A stretch of DNA of 64,000 bases, from positions 145,098,998 to 145,162,997 of the forward strand of contig OY829326.1 in the NCBI GenBank assembly GCA_963691655.1, written 5' to 3'. The position numbers were made by a program, and so were the translations under genes. The stretch comes from Toxonevra muliebris (lineage: Eukaryota; Arthropoda; Insecta; Diptera; Pallopteridae). Below the pieces are notes generated by a model. The model saw only the letters and a list, made by a program, of their open reading frames with translations, made no database searches and was not told the DNA's origin. Below are positions 34,361 to 45,150 of the stretch, one piece after another. How positions within the stretch are numbered: the stretch's first letter is position 1; every line of letters starts with the position of its first letter.

Positions 34361-35390
34361 CACTGCGCGTCAAATGAAAGTATTAATTTTTACTCATTGT
34401 CAATATAATATGTTCACACTAGCACTATTCACAAATTAATTCGTAGAGCAGGCCATGAAAATATACCATTATCTCAAGAAACTGAAAACACAAAAATTAT
34501 ATCCATTGCTAGTAAGTTGAGATTTACTTATTATTTAATTCTACGTATTAGCAAATACGGACGCGTCATATGAAAGTATAAATTTCGTTATTGGTGCTTT
34601 TGATGATTTCGCGTAAGGTGCAAAATGAAAATTCGAAAATTTTGATTATACGGAATTACTATTGGAAGTGAACATTATTTTTTTTTATCCTATTTTTTTA
34701 TAATAATTTTTATGCAAAGTGAAAAAGCTACATAACGAAGAAGTGCGATATTTGATTGTAAAGGATAGAGAATCAGGGGAAAAGTACGCAACGATTTCTA
34801 AAAAATACTTAATTTCAATCGGAGGAGCAAGGAAAATATTTGCGAACTGCAAAAAGAGCAAGACATGCAAGACACAGTATGGAGGAGGCCCGAAGCCAAA
34901 AATTTCGTTTCACAATGAGCGCCTTATGAAGAGACAAGTTGCGTTAAACCCCGAAATATCAGCATGAGAACTAAATGAGCGATTGGACTTAAATGTATCT
35001 GTCAGCACCGTGCAAAGAAAGTTGCGAAAACTGGGGCTAAAAAATTACATGGCAAAAAAGAAACCACTGATTTCCGCTGTCAACCGAAAAAAGAGGCTGC
35101 CGTTTGCAAAACAATATGTTAACATGCCGAATTCATTTTGGGACAGAATAATTTGGTCGGATGAGTTCAAATTCGAGCTAGAAAATTTTAAAAAGCGGAA
35201 ACGGGTTTGGTGTAAGCAATCAAAATCGCTTAAAACCCTAGTATTTGCAATCGACAGTAAAACATGGAGGTGGATCCCTGATGGTTTGGGCCTGTTTCTT
35301 CATATCTGGTGTGGGAAACATAGTAAAAATTGAAGATGAAGATGAAATATACTTCATCTTCCTTATGATGGCTGGCCATAATTTGTAAGT
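34361..35390 (+). mobile_element. Tc1-like element, 3' part decayed
   Basis: The left end CACTGCGCGTCAAATGAAAG lies next to TA. A second, direct copy of the motif (GACGCGTCATATGAAAGTAT) lies about 200 bases inside, the IR/DR arrangement seen in several Tc1-like elements. A transposase relic follows. The expected right terminus was not found intact; AATACTTTCAAATAGCACAC near 35605-35625 may be its decayed remnant, so the right boundary is approximate. Confidence 0.7.
34719..35345 (+). pseudogene. Tc1-like transposase, N-terminal two-thirds, broken
   Basis: The N-terminal paired-type DNA-binding region reads LHNEEVRYLIVKDRESGEKY and continues with ISKKYLISIGGARKIF. A linker ends GGGPKP, and the second helix-turn-helix is NVSVSTVQRKLRKLGLK. 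The first catalytic Asp lies in DRIIWSDEFKFEL, followed by VKHGGGSLMVWACFF in a shifted frame. Lesions are a stop in the linker (TGA where CGA is likely) and a frameshift at about 35255. The ATG just upstream is out of frame with the protein. The second and third catalytic residues are missing. The family is Tc1-like; the subfamily is uncertain. Confidence 0.88.
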
Positions 35391-36105
35391 TTACAGATGT
35401 TACAGATGTTTACAGCAATGATAAAAAGGTATTATTCAGGAGGTGCTGGTCGGAGACATAGCTAAGCCTTTCTGAACGGCCGAAAGGGAAGTCGAAGCGC
35501 CACGCGACTTTTTTGGCATGACTGACTTTCGGCGCTATAATCGTTTGTATCTACGAAATCACTCTGCGTTCTCTGAAATTTTTACAAAATACTTTCGAAA
35601 TATAATACTTTCAAATAGCACACTTTTTTAAAAATCAATTTCTCCAAACCAATAAATTGCAGGGCCTGCTTAAGATGAAGATTTTATGACCCAAAATATT
35701 AAATATTTCATAAGTTAAACATTTTACATTACATACAATTTGACAAATAATATTCTACAGACTTTAATTACTAAAAGCTGAAAGACTTCAAATTCCCCGC
35801 AAAAACAGCTCATTCCCCGATTCCCCGTACCAAGTAGAATTCCCCGCAAGTTGGCATCGCTGATCTGCATACACAAATAACAAAACAAACTCCAAGGAGT
35901 AGTTTAGTTCTCTTTTGATATTTGTTTTCCATAAAGAGATTTCTTCTGCAAAAAACTAGCCTCAGTTACTGGGGCCTTACCGACGAGTTGTACTTTAATT
36001 ATAAACTGAATTAAAAATTAATTAAAACTAACCCTTTCTACATAAATGTCGAAACGGAAATTTAAGTGAACCTGGCATACTTTCCACTAGTTGCCAGCTG
36101 ACATC
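35391..36105. other. Non-coding DNA with one hAT-like terminus
   Basis: Around 35790-35856 the motif ATTCCCCGCA occurs repeatedly and the block ends GCAAGTTGGCATCGCTG. Read in reverse this is CAGCGATGCCAACTTGC, which looks like a hAT terminus (CAGCG.TGCCAACTT). No partner end was found nearby, so only one end is supported. The rest is unassigned. Confidence 0.4.
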
Positions 36106-36109
36106 AAGA

Positions 36110-36300
36110 ACATGCCACTGGTGTATAGTTCGCAAGGTTGCAGAAAAAGAGGATGTCCTAATACTACCTGGCGTCATTCCACATTAAATGAAGCCATCAC
36201 TGGTCGGTCAGAATCTCCCAGTAGAAAATAAAACAACATAAACTCAGAAAACTGGCGAACTTTAAAGGTTAATTCAAAACTCTGTACTCAGATTTTAATT
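36110..36300 (+). pseudogene. LINE ORF2 C-terminal relic
   Basis: The frame reads CRKRGCPNTTWRHSTLNEAI, a stop, then SENWRTLKVNSKLCTQI. It follows the conserved tail of CR1/RTE-like LINE proteins: a basic RKRGRPxxTWRR segment, a spacer, and a final NRxxWRxLVxxLC-like segment. There is no RT or endonuclease, so it is a small 5'-truncated or fragmented copy. The clade is not decidable from this piece. Confidence 0.5.
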
Positions 36301-36512
36301 TTCATATCTAGGGCTTCCGCTATAAAAACCTAAACTCCACAATTTTAGGATATCCTAGACCAATATTAAATTTGAAAGAAAGTTTTTTATTAATTTTTTT
36401 TTTTGGGATATTATATGAAGTCACTAGCGGATCCTAATGAAGCTTTCACGCATTTTTATCGATGGACATGAACAAAAAAAAAAAAAATTTAAAGGTATGA
36501 AAAAATAAAACC

Positions 36513-36561
36513 CCTCCCTTTAGGAAGTTTCAAGAACCGCTAGAAACTTCCTAAAGGGAGG
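36513..36561. repeat. Perfect 19-bp inverted repeat
   Basis: CCTCCCTTTAGGAAGTTTC and its exact reverse complement are separated by 11 bases (AAGAACCGCTA). It lies just upstream of a mariner relic but within no recognised terminus. RNA from either strand would form a strong stem-loop. Confidence 0.9.
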
Positions 36562-36574
36562 CAGCAAATTCTTC

Positions 36575-37075
36575 CCTTTCATTGCGCTTTGAAGGCACAA
36601 AAATGAGCCGTTTCTGAAATGAACAATAACCTGTGATGAAAACTGAATTCAGTATGGTAATTCCAAGTGATCACATCAATTGTTAGATGCTGAAGAAAAA
36701 TTTCCCGCTCGCACCCAAGTCAAGCCTCCACCAAAAGAAGTAGTAAATGGTGAATGTTTGGTGATTTAGCTAAGATGTTATTTATTACTTCTTCAAGAGA
36801 CCTGATACAACCATTTCTGCTTGAAACATACTGCGTGAAGTTATAGGAAATTTTGGAAAATTGGGCAGCCACGATTGTTCAATAGGTCGACGTCACTGCT
36901 TTTGTATGACAACGCTCGCCATCACATACCCCAAAGGACGGCAACACAGCTCCAGAAAATGGATTTGGTAGTTCTTTAGCATTCACCATATTTATCTGTC
37001 CTGATACTTACTGATTACCACTTCTTTAGAAATTTAAACAACTTTCTTATTGGGAAACTATTCTCCTGTTGGGGT
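36575..37075 (+). pseudogene. mariner transposase relic, irritans-like catalytic domain
   Basis: Allowing stops and shifts, the order is clear: RHKNEPFLK, then TCDEN (the TGDEKW block with the first Asp), IQYGNSK, SHQLLDAEEKFPARTQVKPP, VIYYFFKRPDTTISA, LLLYDNARHHIPQRTATQLQ (second Asp), then HSPYLSVLILTDYHFFRNLN and NFLIGK (third Asp in TDYHFF). The T-D-Y-H-F-F wording and HQ.LDA resemble irritans-type mariners rather than the family at 13.8 kb. The N-terminal region and both TIRs are missing. Many stops indicate an old insertion. Confidence 0.75.
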
Positions 37076-38565
37076 CATTAAATGTCAACTTCAAAAAAAG
37101 CCAAAAATTTTATTATTTTTGAAAAAAAATTCCCTATCAAAAAGTAATTTTTGGTTTATTCTGGCCTATTTTAAAAAAGTATTCTTCCAAAATTCCTTAA
37201 AAAAGAAAATGTGAAATTCAATTCAATTCATACCATACTAGAAGCAAGAACTGAACTTCTTCAAACACAAAAAGGTACTCAAAAAGGTATGTGCGTATGT
37301 GCGTATATATAAAATTCAATTTCAAAAATGTTAAAATCAAAAATCCATAACTGCATATGATAGTTTCATCATACTCACATCCAACCACTTGTAGTCCATG
37401 AATGAAAACGAAAACTGTTGATTTAAGCTTAACAACGGCGGAATATTTCTGAGATGTATGGCTATAATATATGCACATACACACATCCACCTCTAATATG
37501 CATACATACATACACACAAACAGATGTAAGTATTTACGCTATGTAAATTGTAGTTTTAGAAGTAGGTAGTGGTTTTTTTTTTTTTTTTTTTTTTTGGTTT
37601 ATAGCAATAAGGTGCGATTAATTGAAGCGCACTTGTTATTTCAATACAATCCTGCATCACTCTCTCACCACTTGGAAAAAAAATGAAGGATAATACATGT
37701 TAAAGGATATGCCAAATGTGGTTTATTTGGTGAAATACTTTTGCATATGGTTATTCACATTTATTGTGTACTTTCGCATGTATGTGTGTATAAGTGAATA
37801 TCTTTACGAGTGCGTGTGTGTAAATGAAGCCAAAATCAAAGAAGGCGAAAATGATAAAGATGACGATGATGAAGTGCGAGACGCGTCGAAAATTTATTTG
37901 AAATATTGTTGGAAAACACAAGGAAATCCTTTTGAATTTATTGTTTTGACGCTTTTGTTTTATGCATTTCTGCTGTGAATGTATGTGTATTTCTTTTGTC
38001 TGCATGCATGTGTATGTGTGTATGTGTTTATTGAAAAAGGATTGTTTTGATTTGAAATTTTAAGAAAATCTCATAGACAGAAGGAGAGCTATGCTCGTAT
38101 TTAGCATTTCTAAAATTTGCATTGTATTGTGAGTTTGAGTATTATTTTAATTAGGATTCAAGAATTTCGTATTTTGAGGATTTAGAAAATTGATTTTACT
38201 CTTCTTGTGTACACAAAGAAATTTATTATAACTTATTTTTTTTTTTTAATTTTTATATGTTTGTTTGCTTTTTGCTAGACTGGAAGTGACAAAAATTTTA
38301 TTATAAGTACAAATCATACACGTAAGTGTAATGAAATATGAATGTGTGTTAGGGAATGGATTGAAAATCAGGATATATGTATGTAAAAACGAAGAAAACG
38401 TCTGGGAAAGGCAAATGTTTTGTTCGTATTCTCTGAGGAATATTTATTAAATTTTAAAATCATCAAGTAACAAGTAGGTATAACAAATTTCACAATGGTA
38501 TTTCTTGACAGTAAATGGACGCTATTAAATTAGTCGGCGTGGAACTTCAAATTTTTTCTTTAATC
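37076..38565. other. Non-coding DNA with poly-T and ATAC runs
   Basis: No gene is seen. A poly-T run lies at 37573-37595, with TATG/CATA-type runs near 37500-37520 and 37980-38030. A plus-strand frame at 37697-37978 is acidic in its middle but shows no domain or splice context. Confidence 0.45.
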
Positions 38566-38569
38566 GAAG

Positions 38570-39104
38570 TCAAAATGTTGTCATCCTACCATCTGACAAT
38601 GCAAGGAGCGCCTGCCTAAACTAGGAAACATAACCATCAAATCCCTCATTTGGGTGCCAGCTCATAAGCACTTTGAATATGTAGGAATCGACTCCCTTGC
38701 AAGGATATAGCTCAAAAACGGAGCACATTCTCATTTCTCCAAAATAAGCTCAGTGGAATAGAGTAGCATACAGACATGCAAAATCACCAAGAAATACTCG
38801 CCCTGTTATAACACTGCATGAAGCAATACTGTACTCACTAGGACCCGTACTGACGTAGCAAGATTAACTGCTGCTGTCAGCAAGCGTCACTGGACGGTGA
38901 AAGTTTCATGGAGGCTAAAATAGGCATCCTATTAAACAACCATTGCCGCAGAGCTGCAACGAAAGCAGCAAAGAAGAAACAGTAGATCTTTTACTCTGTA
39001 AATGTTCGGCTCTCGCAAACAGCAGACTTTGCATACTAGAAAAACCAGTTTTCGATGACCTGAAAGAGATGTTCAAAGTAAGCTTCAACTTATGTTCCTA
39101 AACC
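38570..39104 (+). pseudogene. RNase H-bearing LINE 3' relic
   Basis: LPSDNARSA is followed by SLIWVPAHKHFEYVGIDSLA, the last RNase H motif (cognate of WVPGH..I.GNE.AD.LA, with G lost). After stops and shifts come TDVARLTAAVSKRHW and an uninterrupted Cys-rich tail, SCNESSKEETVDLLLCKCSA then LANSRLCILEKPVFDDLKEM, ending NLCS with stop. Order and motifs match the tail of I/LOA-type LINEs and resemble, without being identical to, the copies at 7.4 and 26 kb. No RT domain remains. Confidence 0.75.
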
Positions 39105-39310
39105 AAACAAAATAAATCTAACCTCGATGATTGATAAATGTCTGCACTAAAACGGCATTTATATACTAGGCCACCACTCCTACCTACCTATCTATATAAA
39201 CAAAACAATTGAAGAACGGTGGCTGTTGCATAGGTCAGGGCAAAAGTTTATCCAGATGAGACTGCAAATTTCAATGCTTATAACCTTTTGAATATTATGT
39301 GCACTTTTTT

Positions 39311-39438
39311 TCTATTATGGCATTTCGCATCTATTTTCTCTGAGGTTTATTGTCATTGCAAGCCAAGAGGTGGTGCAGTGTAGAAAATTAGACCCGTGCA
39401 ACTCGTCCAGCACACTAACCTCTACGACAAGATGACCA
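39311..39438 (-). mobile_element. tRNA-derived SINE, family 1 (copy 4, short)
   Basis: The reverse complement holds a decayed tRNA-like head (TCGTAGAGGTTAGTGTGCTG), then GCACCACCTCTTGGCTTGCA with ATGACAATAAACCTC, then GATGCGAAATGCCATAATAG. The middle of the tail is deleted. It has split the repeated left flank of the third GGTCTGAATTTT array: AATGCTTATAACCTTTT lies to its left and the ATAGATATCCTACTTTTAGAG block to its right. Confidence 0.6.
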
Positions 39439-39514
39439 CAACATATCCACTTGGACTACATTAATCTGAAATATCAATGTCAGTTAATAGATATCCTACT
39501 TTTAGAGATCTTGA

Positions 39515-39795
39515 TAAAAGGTTTTGGTCTGGTATTTGATATGATTTTATGGTCTGGTTTTTATTCTGAATTTCGGTCTGGTTTTTTGTTTCAGTTTTGG
39601 TTTGAATTCTGATCAGATTTTGGTATATTTTTTTCTGAATTTAGTCTAAGTTCTGGTCTGTTTTTCGATCTTATTTCATCGTACTCGTACCAAAAATCAG
39701 ACTGGGTTTCGATCTGATTTTTGGTTCAAGTATGGAATGATTTTCAGTTTGAATTCAAGCTGAGTTTTTATCTTATTTTAGTATAAATTTTGTGG
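39515..39795. repeat. GGTCTGAATTTT tandem array (copy 3)
   Basis: Degenerate units such as GGTCTGGTTTTTATTCTGAA and TTTCGGTCTGGTTTTTTG follow a left flank shared with the array at 1.8 kb (ATAGATATCCTACTTTTAGAG against ATAGACGTCCTACTTTTGAAG). Because flank and array recur together, the unit probably dispersed as part of a larger element. Confidence 0.65.
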
Positions 39796-40059
39796 TCTTC
39801 GGAGGCAGTATATAAATTATAAGCAAATTATAATTTGACACTCGTTTAGAGAAAAATCAAATGTCCCACAATCAGTGCCAAGCCTGTCCCAGAACTGGGA
39901 AATGATTTCAAAAATTAAAAAAAAAGGCAAAAACTGAATTTAGGAAGAATACTCACATTAATCATTAAAATATTCATTAAAAAAATTTTTTTTTTCACTT
40001 ATGAAAAAATCATGAAAAAAACTATTTGGGTGATTTGTTGGGTCATTGTGCATCACAAC

Positions 40060-40833
40060 TAGTATTGATTCGATACCCACATAGTATCGGTACTTTTACT
40101 CATTGCTTGTATCGAATAAAAGTATCGATGCTACTGAAAATATCGGGGAAAAGTATCGAATATGTACTTGTATTGAATACTCGAAGAGACAAACTACACT
40201 TTTTTTTTAAGTGGCTGTCTAGGAAAACATTCAGGGTAGAACGGCTCATTGTAATACAACATGGTTGAGCCTACAGTTTACACTATTCAACACTAGTTTT
40301 TCGCCTATACATCATGGTTTTGAGATATTCCCACTGGAAACACGTGAAATTACGTTAACTTAAGTATATGATATTAGCAAATCGCTAGAAAATTTGTAAT
40401 AGAAGGAAAACTAATCAACAGATTAAAGCTTGTTCAAAATAGTTTATTTTAATGAAAAGGTTTCAATAAACATTAAATTCTACATGCATGACCGCCAATG
40501 CTTTCTTGAGCTTCAATACTGTACTGCAATATTTTTATACATAAAAATATTGCAATATGGACTGAAATATTTTGAATAATTCTGCAGTAGCATTTTGAAA
40601 TATATTATTGCTTGCTGTAAAATACTGTAAAATGATCCACAATTTTAAATGTTGTGTAGCAATATTTCAGTTTTTAAATGAATATTTTCCAAAAGTATCG
40701 AGTATCCGATATTGACCCTTTTTTTCGATACCAAGTAAAATACTTATGGTATAGCATCGAGTAAAAAAAGTACTTGAATCGTATGAAAAGTATCGAGGTT
40801 TTACTTGTATTTACTTGTATCGAATCAACACTA
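40060..40833. mobile_element. Non-autonomous hAT element, 774 bp, 8-bp TSD
   Basis: The left end TAGTATTGATTCGATAC and the right end (reverse complement TAGTGTTGATTCGATAC) differ at one of 17 positions. ATCACAAC lies on both sides (40052-40059 and 40834-40841), a perfect 8-bp target duplication, as made by hAT transposases. The subterminal parts are full of GTATCGA/TCGATAC motifs in both orientations, as expected for transposase-binding repeats. There is no transposase. A perfect internal dyad GCAATATTTTTAT-AC-ATAAAAATATTGC lies near 40529-40556. Confidence 0.93.
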
Positions 40834-40841
40834 ATCACAAC

Positions 40842-43419
40842 CAATAGAAATTTGTCAATTTAATTCACTTTTTTATGAAAAGTGACCTGTGTATCAATAT
40901 CAAGAAAAACGATGTCTCACAACCGGTGGCGTATCAGAACCGGAGAGTCACCGGCTAACTAAAATATTCGTGGAGTGCCAGGTAACCATAATCTAGAAAA
41001 AAATTAATTTTTTAGTCAATATGAATCGACTTCAACTTCGCCTTTGCAATTTGACTGTTGTTGTACAAGCTTCAAATCGTGTGTGTTAATTTGCATTATT
41101 TAACAAAGATATTAATAAGGCCAAGACCGGGAAGCAACTCGTGTTAGTTGGGTGTATCCATAATAGGAATGATCTCAAATCTTTTAGGAATTGTGGAAGC
41201 TAGAGCGGTTCAGTATGCCGTAGGGGCTGTGGCTGCAATCTAAACAGATCTCTATATTTAGGATGTACTGAGAAGGTGACGAGATTAACAAAGGAGGACA
41301 CTCAGTAAAAATGAATATTTTCACGTTAATACACATCTGCTTTCGATGGTTATTTCAAAAATTCGCCTCACCTCCTTCGGCTAAAGGTGAAAAGTGTGAC
41401 AGAAAATATTTCCATTTAAAACTAAAGGTTATGACAACTGAAGGAGAATGAGTTTAAACCATCGCAGAGCTCGGAAACGTTATTGCCGTTTGCTAAAATA
41501 GACTTGGTATTTCAAAACTCCACAAGTTCCTGTCGACTATTCATATTGCATATAGTTGGCTATATAGAATCTATCTTGGTGATATAGAATAGAATTGTAC
41601 CAAAATTGTACCGAAACTAACCGTATTAAAGGACACAGGAACCGTTTTATTCTGCTGGCTTTCTATTTATTTATTTATTCATAACGTGGGACAAACCGTT
41701 CTACCTTTCAGGAATCTTCTCTACTCATTTTTATCATTGATTCTATAATTCTACACTTCCATTCCTATACCTAAACCTTAAAAATGTACTAGTATAAAAA
41801 ATCTTCGAGTTAAATTAAAAGGCGATAAAAGCGGCTGACCGAAATTTTTATGATATTGAAGCAAAACCCGCCAGGATAGGAATCTAAAGAAATATAAGGA
41901 TTTATTAACTAAATGTTTTATTGTTTATTTATTTAAAGTAATTTTGGTACTTAAGATATACATGTATTCGTCCAAAAACAAAATTTTTAAATATAATTTT
42001 AGTATTTTTTTTTATATCATTATTTATTCAATCTAACTTTGCAATTTCATTGTAAACCAAATTTACAGTACAAAAATAAGTAGCGATAGTTCCTGCACTT
42101 CATATCACTATGCGGTAATATCAAGCGTAAAAAAAAACAAATATAAAATTAGAATAATTACATATAAGGACTAAAGCTTATCATACACACATTCATTTGT
42201 ACATTCATTAAAGAAATCATTGATCTTTTGTTTTTGCTCAATGAGAAGCAACTAAAAAGAGCTAAACAATTCTGTTTTGAACAAGCTGCTGGATCAACAA
42301 ACACAATGCTTTCACCATAATATTATTAAAATACTAGATCGATAATGATCTTCAGCTAACAAACAATTTTCTTATATAAGTTTTTTCTAACAAAAACAAC
42401 AACAACCACAACAACGTAAACAACTGTTAATAAACTCTTTGTCTACACTTGATGATGTTGAACCTGTGACATTTTCTTTGCTTGGCATTGCGTGTAATGC
42501 TGCAGATAAATTTCATTGCATTTGACCCATTTTTGGTTTGAACACACTTTAAATTCTAAACTTCATAAAAATTATGCGTTACACAATGTTAGCTTTATCG
42601 GTTTTCTAGATTTCCACTTTTAGTCTGGTTAATATTTCCTTCATTTTAGAATTTCATATTTATCTTTACTTCTTTTACGCTAAGCGTTTATACGCTCATG
42701 TAAATATGTAAATGATTGTAGTTGATTGCCAACATGTTTTGTAGTTAATTCATTTTGTTTTGTTGCAGTTGGTTGCTACTTGTTGTTTTTACTTGGTATC
42801 TAAATATATGTTTACTACGTAGCTTTATTACTTTGTATTTTTTTTTTTTTTTTTTTTTTTGTATCTTCTGGCCTCCACTTTACCATTTATGATAAATTGA
42901 TCATTTGCTAAGCGGTCTACGCATGGTCAGCCAAGATCAATGATATATATATTTTTTTTTATGAAGAAGAACAAAAGAGATTAATAGTCTGAGTTGACTA
43001 ATTTACATACAATGGTTACTTGTATTAAGTATGCACTTGGTTGAGGAGTATGGCTTAGTATATTTGAGTGTATGTATATTGAAGTATTTTATCTTCAATA
43101 TTATGGAGTATCACGGAATCATACTATTTAAATGACAAGTAAAGTTTTTTCTGAATGAGATATCTCTGGTCACTTTGGAAATAAGTAAAGTAGATAATTA
43201 TATTGTAGTTATTACTTCTGAATATGTAATTCTTAAGTAAGATGATTTCATTGTCCAAGCTTTCTTAATAAATTATGCCTAGTAATAGTTTCATGAATTT
43301 TCTCCACGTAGATAAAATGGACTCTTCGGAAAAACGCCACTTTTTTTAATACTTTTTATTTTATGACACCATTCCAATCTGTCTATCAATTCCTTACAAT
43401 TTCGAGAAAACCCCATTTT
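40842..43419. other. Mostly unassigned AT-rich DNA
   Basis: On the minus strand, GGTAGAACGGTTTGTCCCAC followed by GTTATGAATAAATAAATAAATA (about 41665-41710) looks like the 3' end and (AATA)n tail of a LINE copy whose body extends right to about 41860; no protein was recognised. A poly-T run lies at 42838-42860 and CAA-type repeats at 42394-42420. No gene is seen. Confidence 0.45.
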
Positions 43420-43421
43420 TA

Positions 43422-44586
43422 TTGGGAGTATGAATGTATAAACTCGTAATTGTGACTAACTTCATATCTATCATTCGCGCCATTTTTTTGACATTGACAG
43501 CTATTCTATCTCGAAGAGCGCCAAAAATACTATAAGAATTGATCTGTCAAATAATTTTCATAATTTTACAAAAGTGTTTTACTATAGCTGAAAATGTCAA
43601 ATTTCGTGCCAACAAAACAACATTTGCGGGAAGTTTTAATTTGCTTCTTCCATTTAAAGAAAAACGCAACTGAAGCACATCGTTTACTCAGTGAAGCTTA
43701 TCCTGTGTGCTATAGACGTTAGAAAGTGTCAAGTGGTGATTTTGATGTTGAAGACAGGGAACGTTCAGGCGGCCCGAAAAAGTTCGAAGATGAAGAATTG
43801 AAGGCATTACTCGAAGAATATTCATGTCAAACGCAGCAAGAACTTGCAGAATGTTTAGGAGTTGATCAATCAACTATTTCTAAACGATTAAAAGCATCAA
43901 AAGCAAGGAAATTGGGTGCCGTACGAATTGAAGCCGAGAGACGTCGAACGACGATTTTACACATGTGAACTGCTGATTGAACGACAGAAAAGAGAGGGGT
44001 TTCTGCATTGTATTGTGACTGGCGATGAAAAGTGGATACATTACGATAACCCAAAGCGTAAAAAATCATGGGGACCGCCCGGACATGCATCAACATCAAC
44101 AGCAAAGCCGAACATCCATGAATGGCGACTGCTACCGACTACGATTGATGCGTTTGAGCCGAGCATTAAAGGATAAGACGTCAGAATATGTGAATAGACA
44201 CGACGAAGTTATTCTTCAGCACAACAAAGCTCGGCCGCATGTTGCAAGGCAAGTAAAAACATACTTGGAAACGCTGAAATGGGAAGTGCTACCCCACCTG
44301 CCGTATTCTCCAGACATTGCTCCTTCTGATTACGACTTGTTCCGATCGATGACACATGGCCTGGCTGAACAGCACTTCCGTTCTGTCGAAGAACTCAAAA
44401 AATGGGTCGATTCGTAGATAGCCTCAAAAGATGAGGAGTTCTTTCGACGCGGATTCCGTATGCTACCAGAAAGATGGGAAAAGGTTGTGGCTAACGATGG
44501 ACAATACTTTAAAGAATAAATTTATAATCACTTTTTCACAATAAATGTCCAAATTACGAAAAAAATACGAGTTTTCATACTCCCAA
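43422..44586 (+). mobile_element. mariner element, copy B
   Basis: The left terminus TTGGGAGTATGAATGTATAA is identical to copy A's, and the right terminus ends TTTTCATACTCCCAA. TA flanks both ends. The right TIR has lost six bases (GTACAT) compared with copy A. Overall it is very similar to copy A but 84 bases shorter because of internal deletions. Confidence 0.95.
43594..44519 (+). pseudogene. mariner transposase, copy B (defective)
   Basis: It begins MSNFVPTKQHLREVLICFFH like copy A, then breaks at a 2-base and a nearby roughly 22-base deletion around 43705-43730. It retains EELKALLEEY, which copy A lacks, and CQTQQELAECLGVDQSTISK. Next it loses about 11 bases (near 43895), and about 80 bases between NIHE and RLLPT. 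The second catalytic block reads LQHNKARPH, so Asp has become Asn and the following residues changed. The first (VTGDEKW) and third (APSDYDLF) acidic residues remain. A TAG replaces the Trp of the ..KKWVDSW.. motif. Its lesions differ from those of copy A, so the two died independently. Confidence 0.93.
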
Positions 44587-44587
44587 T

Positions 44588-44985
44588 AAGGCAAATGCAT
44601 TAAAATTCGTTACGGCGCAGATTGTAACAATAGGACCTAATCTAAGAAAGTTTATGTTACTGATGTCACTTCTTAGCAAGTTGAACGAAAACTGAAACCT
44701 CAGAGCAGATGTGCCAAGTCCAGTCACCACCTTAATTTGAGGAGTTGGTAAGCTTTTGTAGCTAATTGAATTTTACCTAACTATCATAGTTTAAAAACAG
44801 AAAATTATCTTGGAAGTGAGACCCCAAATTCTAGTTTAAAAAATTTCGAAAAAGTATTCTATAGTACTAGGAGTAATGGATTTCAAAGTGGCTATTCCAC
44901 CTAAGTGTTTCGTCTACTTTGATACTCGAGTAACTGAATACTTAAATACCTAGAATAAGGACCAATATCTTATATATATCTTCTG
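44588..44985. other. Unassigned spacer
   Basis: No gene or element end is supported between the mariner and the RT relic. Confidence 0.35.
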
Positions 44986-45150
44986 GTTAAGGGAGGGAAC
45001 AGCTTTATTAAGGTTAATTGGATTGCCAAACTAACCATTTCAGTGACAACAATCCCAATATCATCGGCATAAAAGATTGCTTTAGCATCCAGCTCATTTC
45101 CATTACTAAAATGAATATCGATTTCACTGGTCAACATAGAAAATAAATGA
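44986..45150 (-). pseudogene. LINE reverse-transcriptase palm fragment
   Basis: On the minus strand one open frame reads FSMLTSEIDIHFSNGNELDA, KAIFYADDIGIVVTEMVSLA and IQLTL. F-Y-A-D-D-I-G-I-V-V is the catalytic box of a non-LTR reverse transcriptase, and FSMLTSEID matches the LFS.LTSDI-like segment just before it. The fragment is short, with nothing recognisable on either side. Clade not assigned. Confidence 0.65.
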
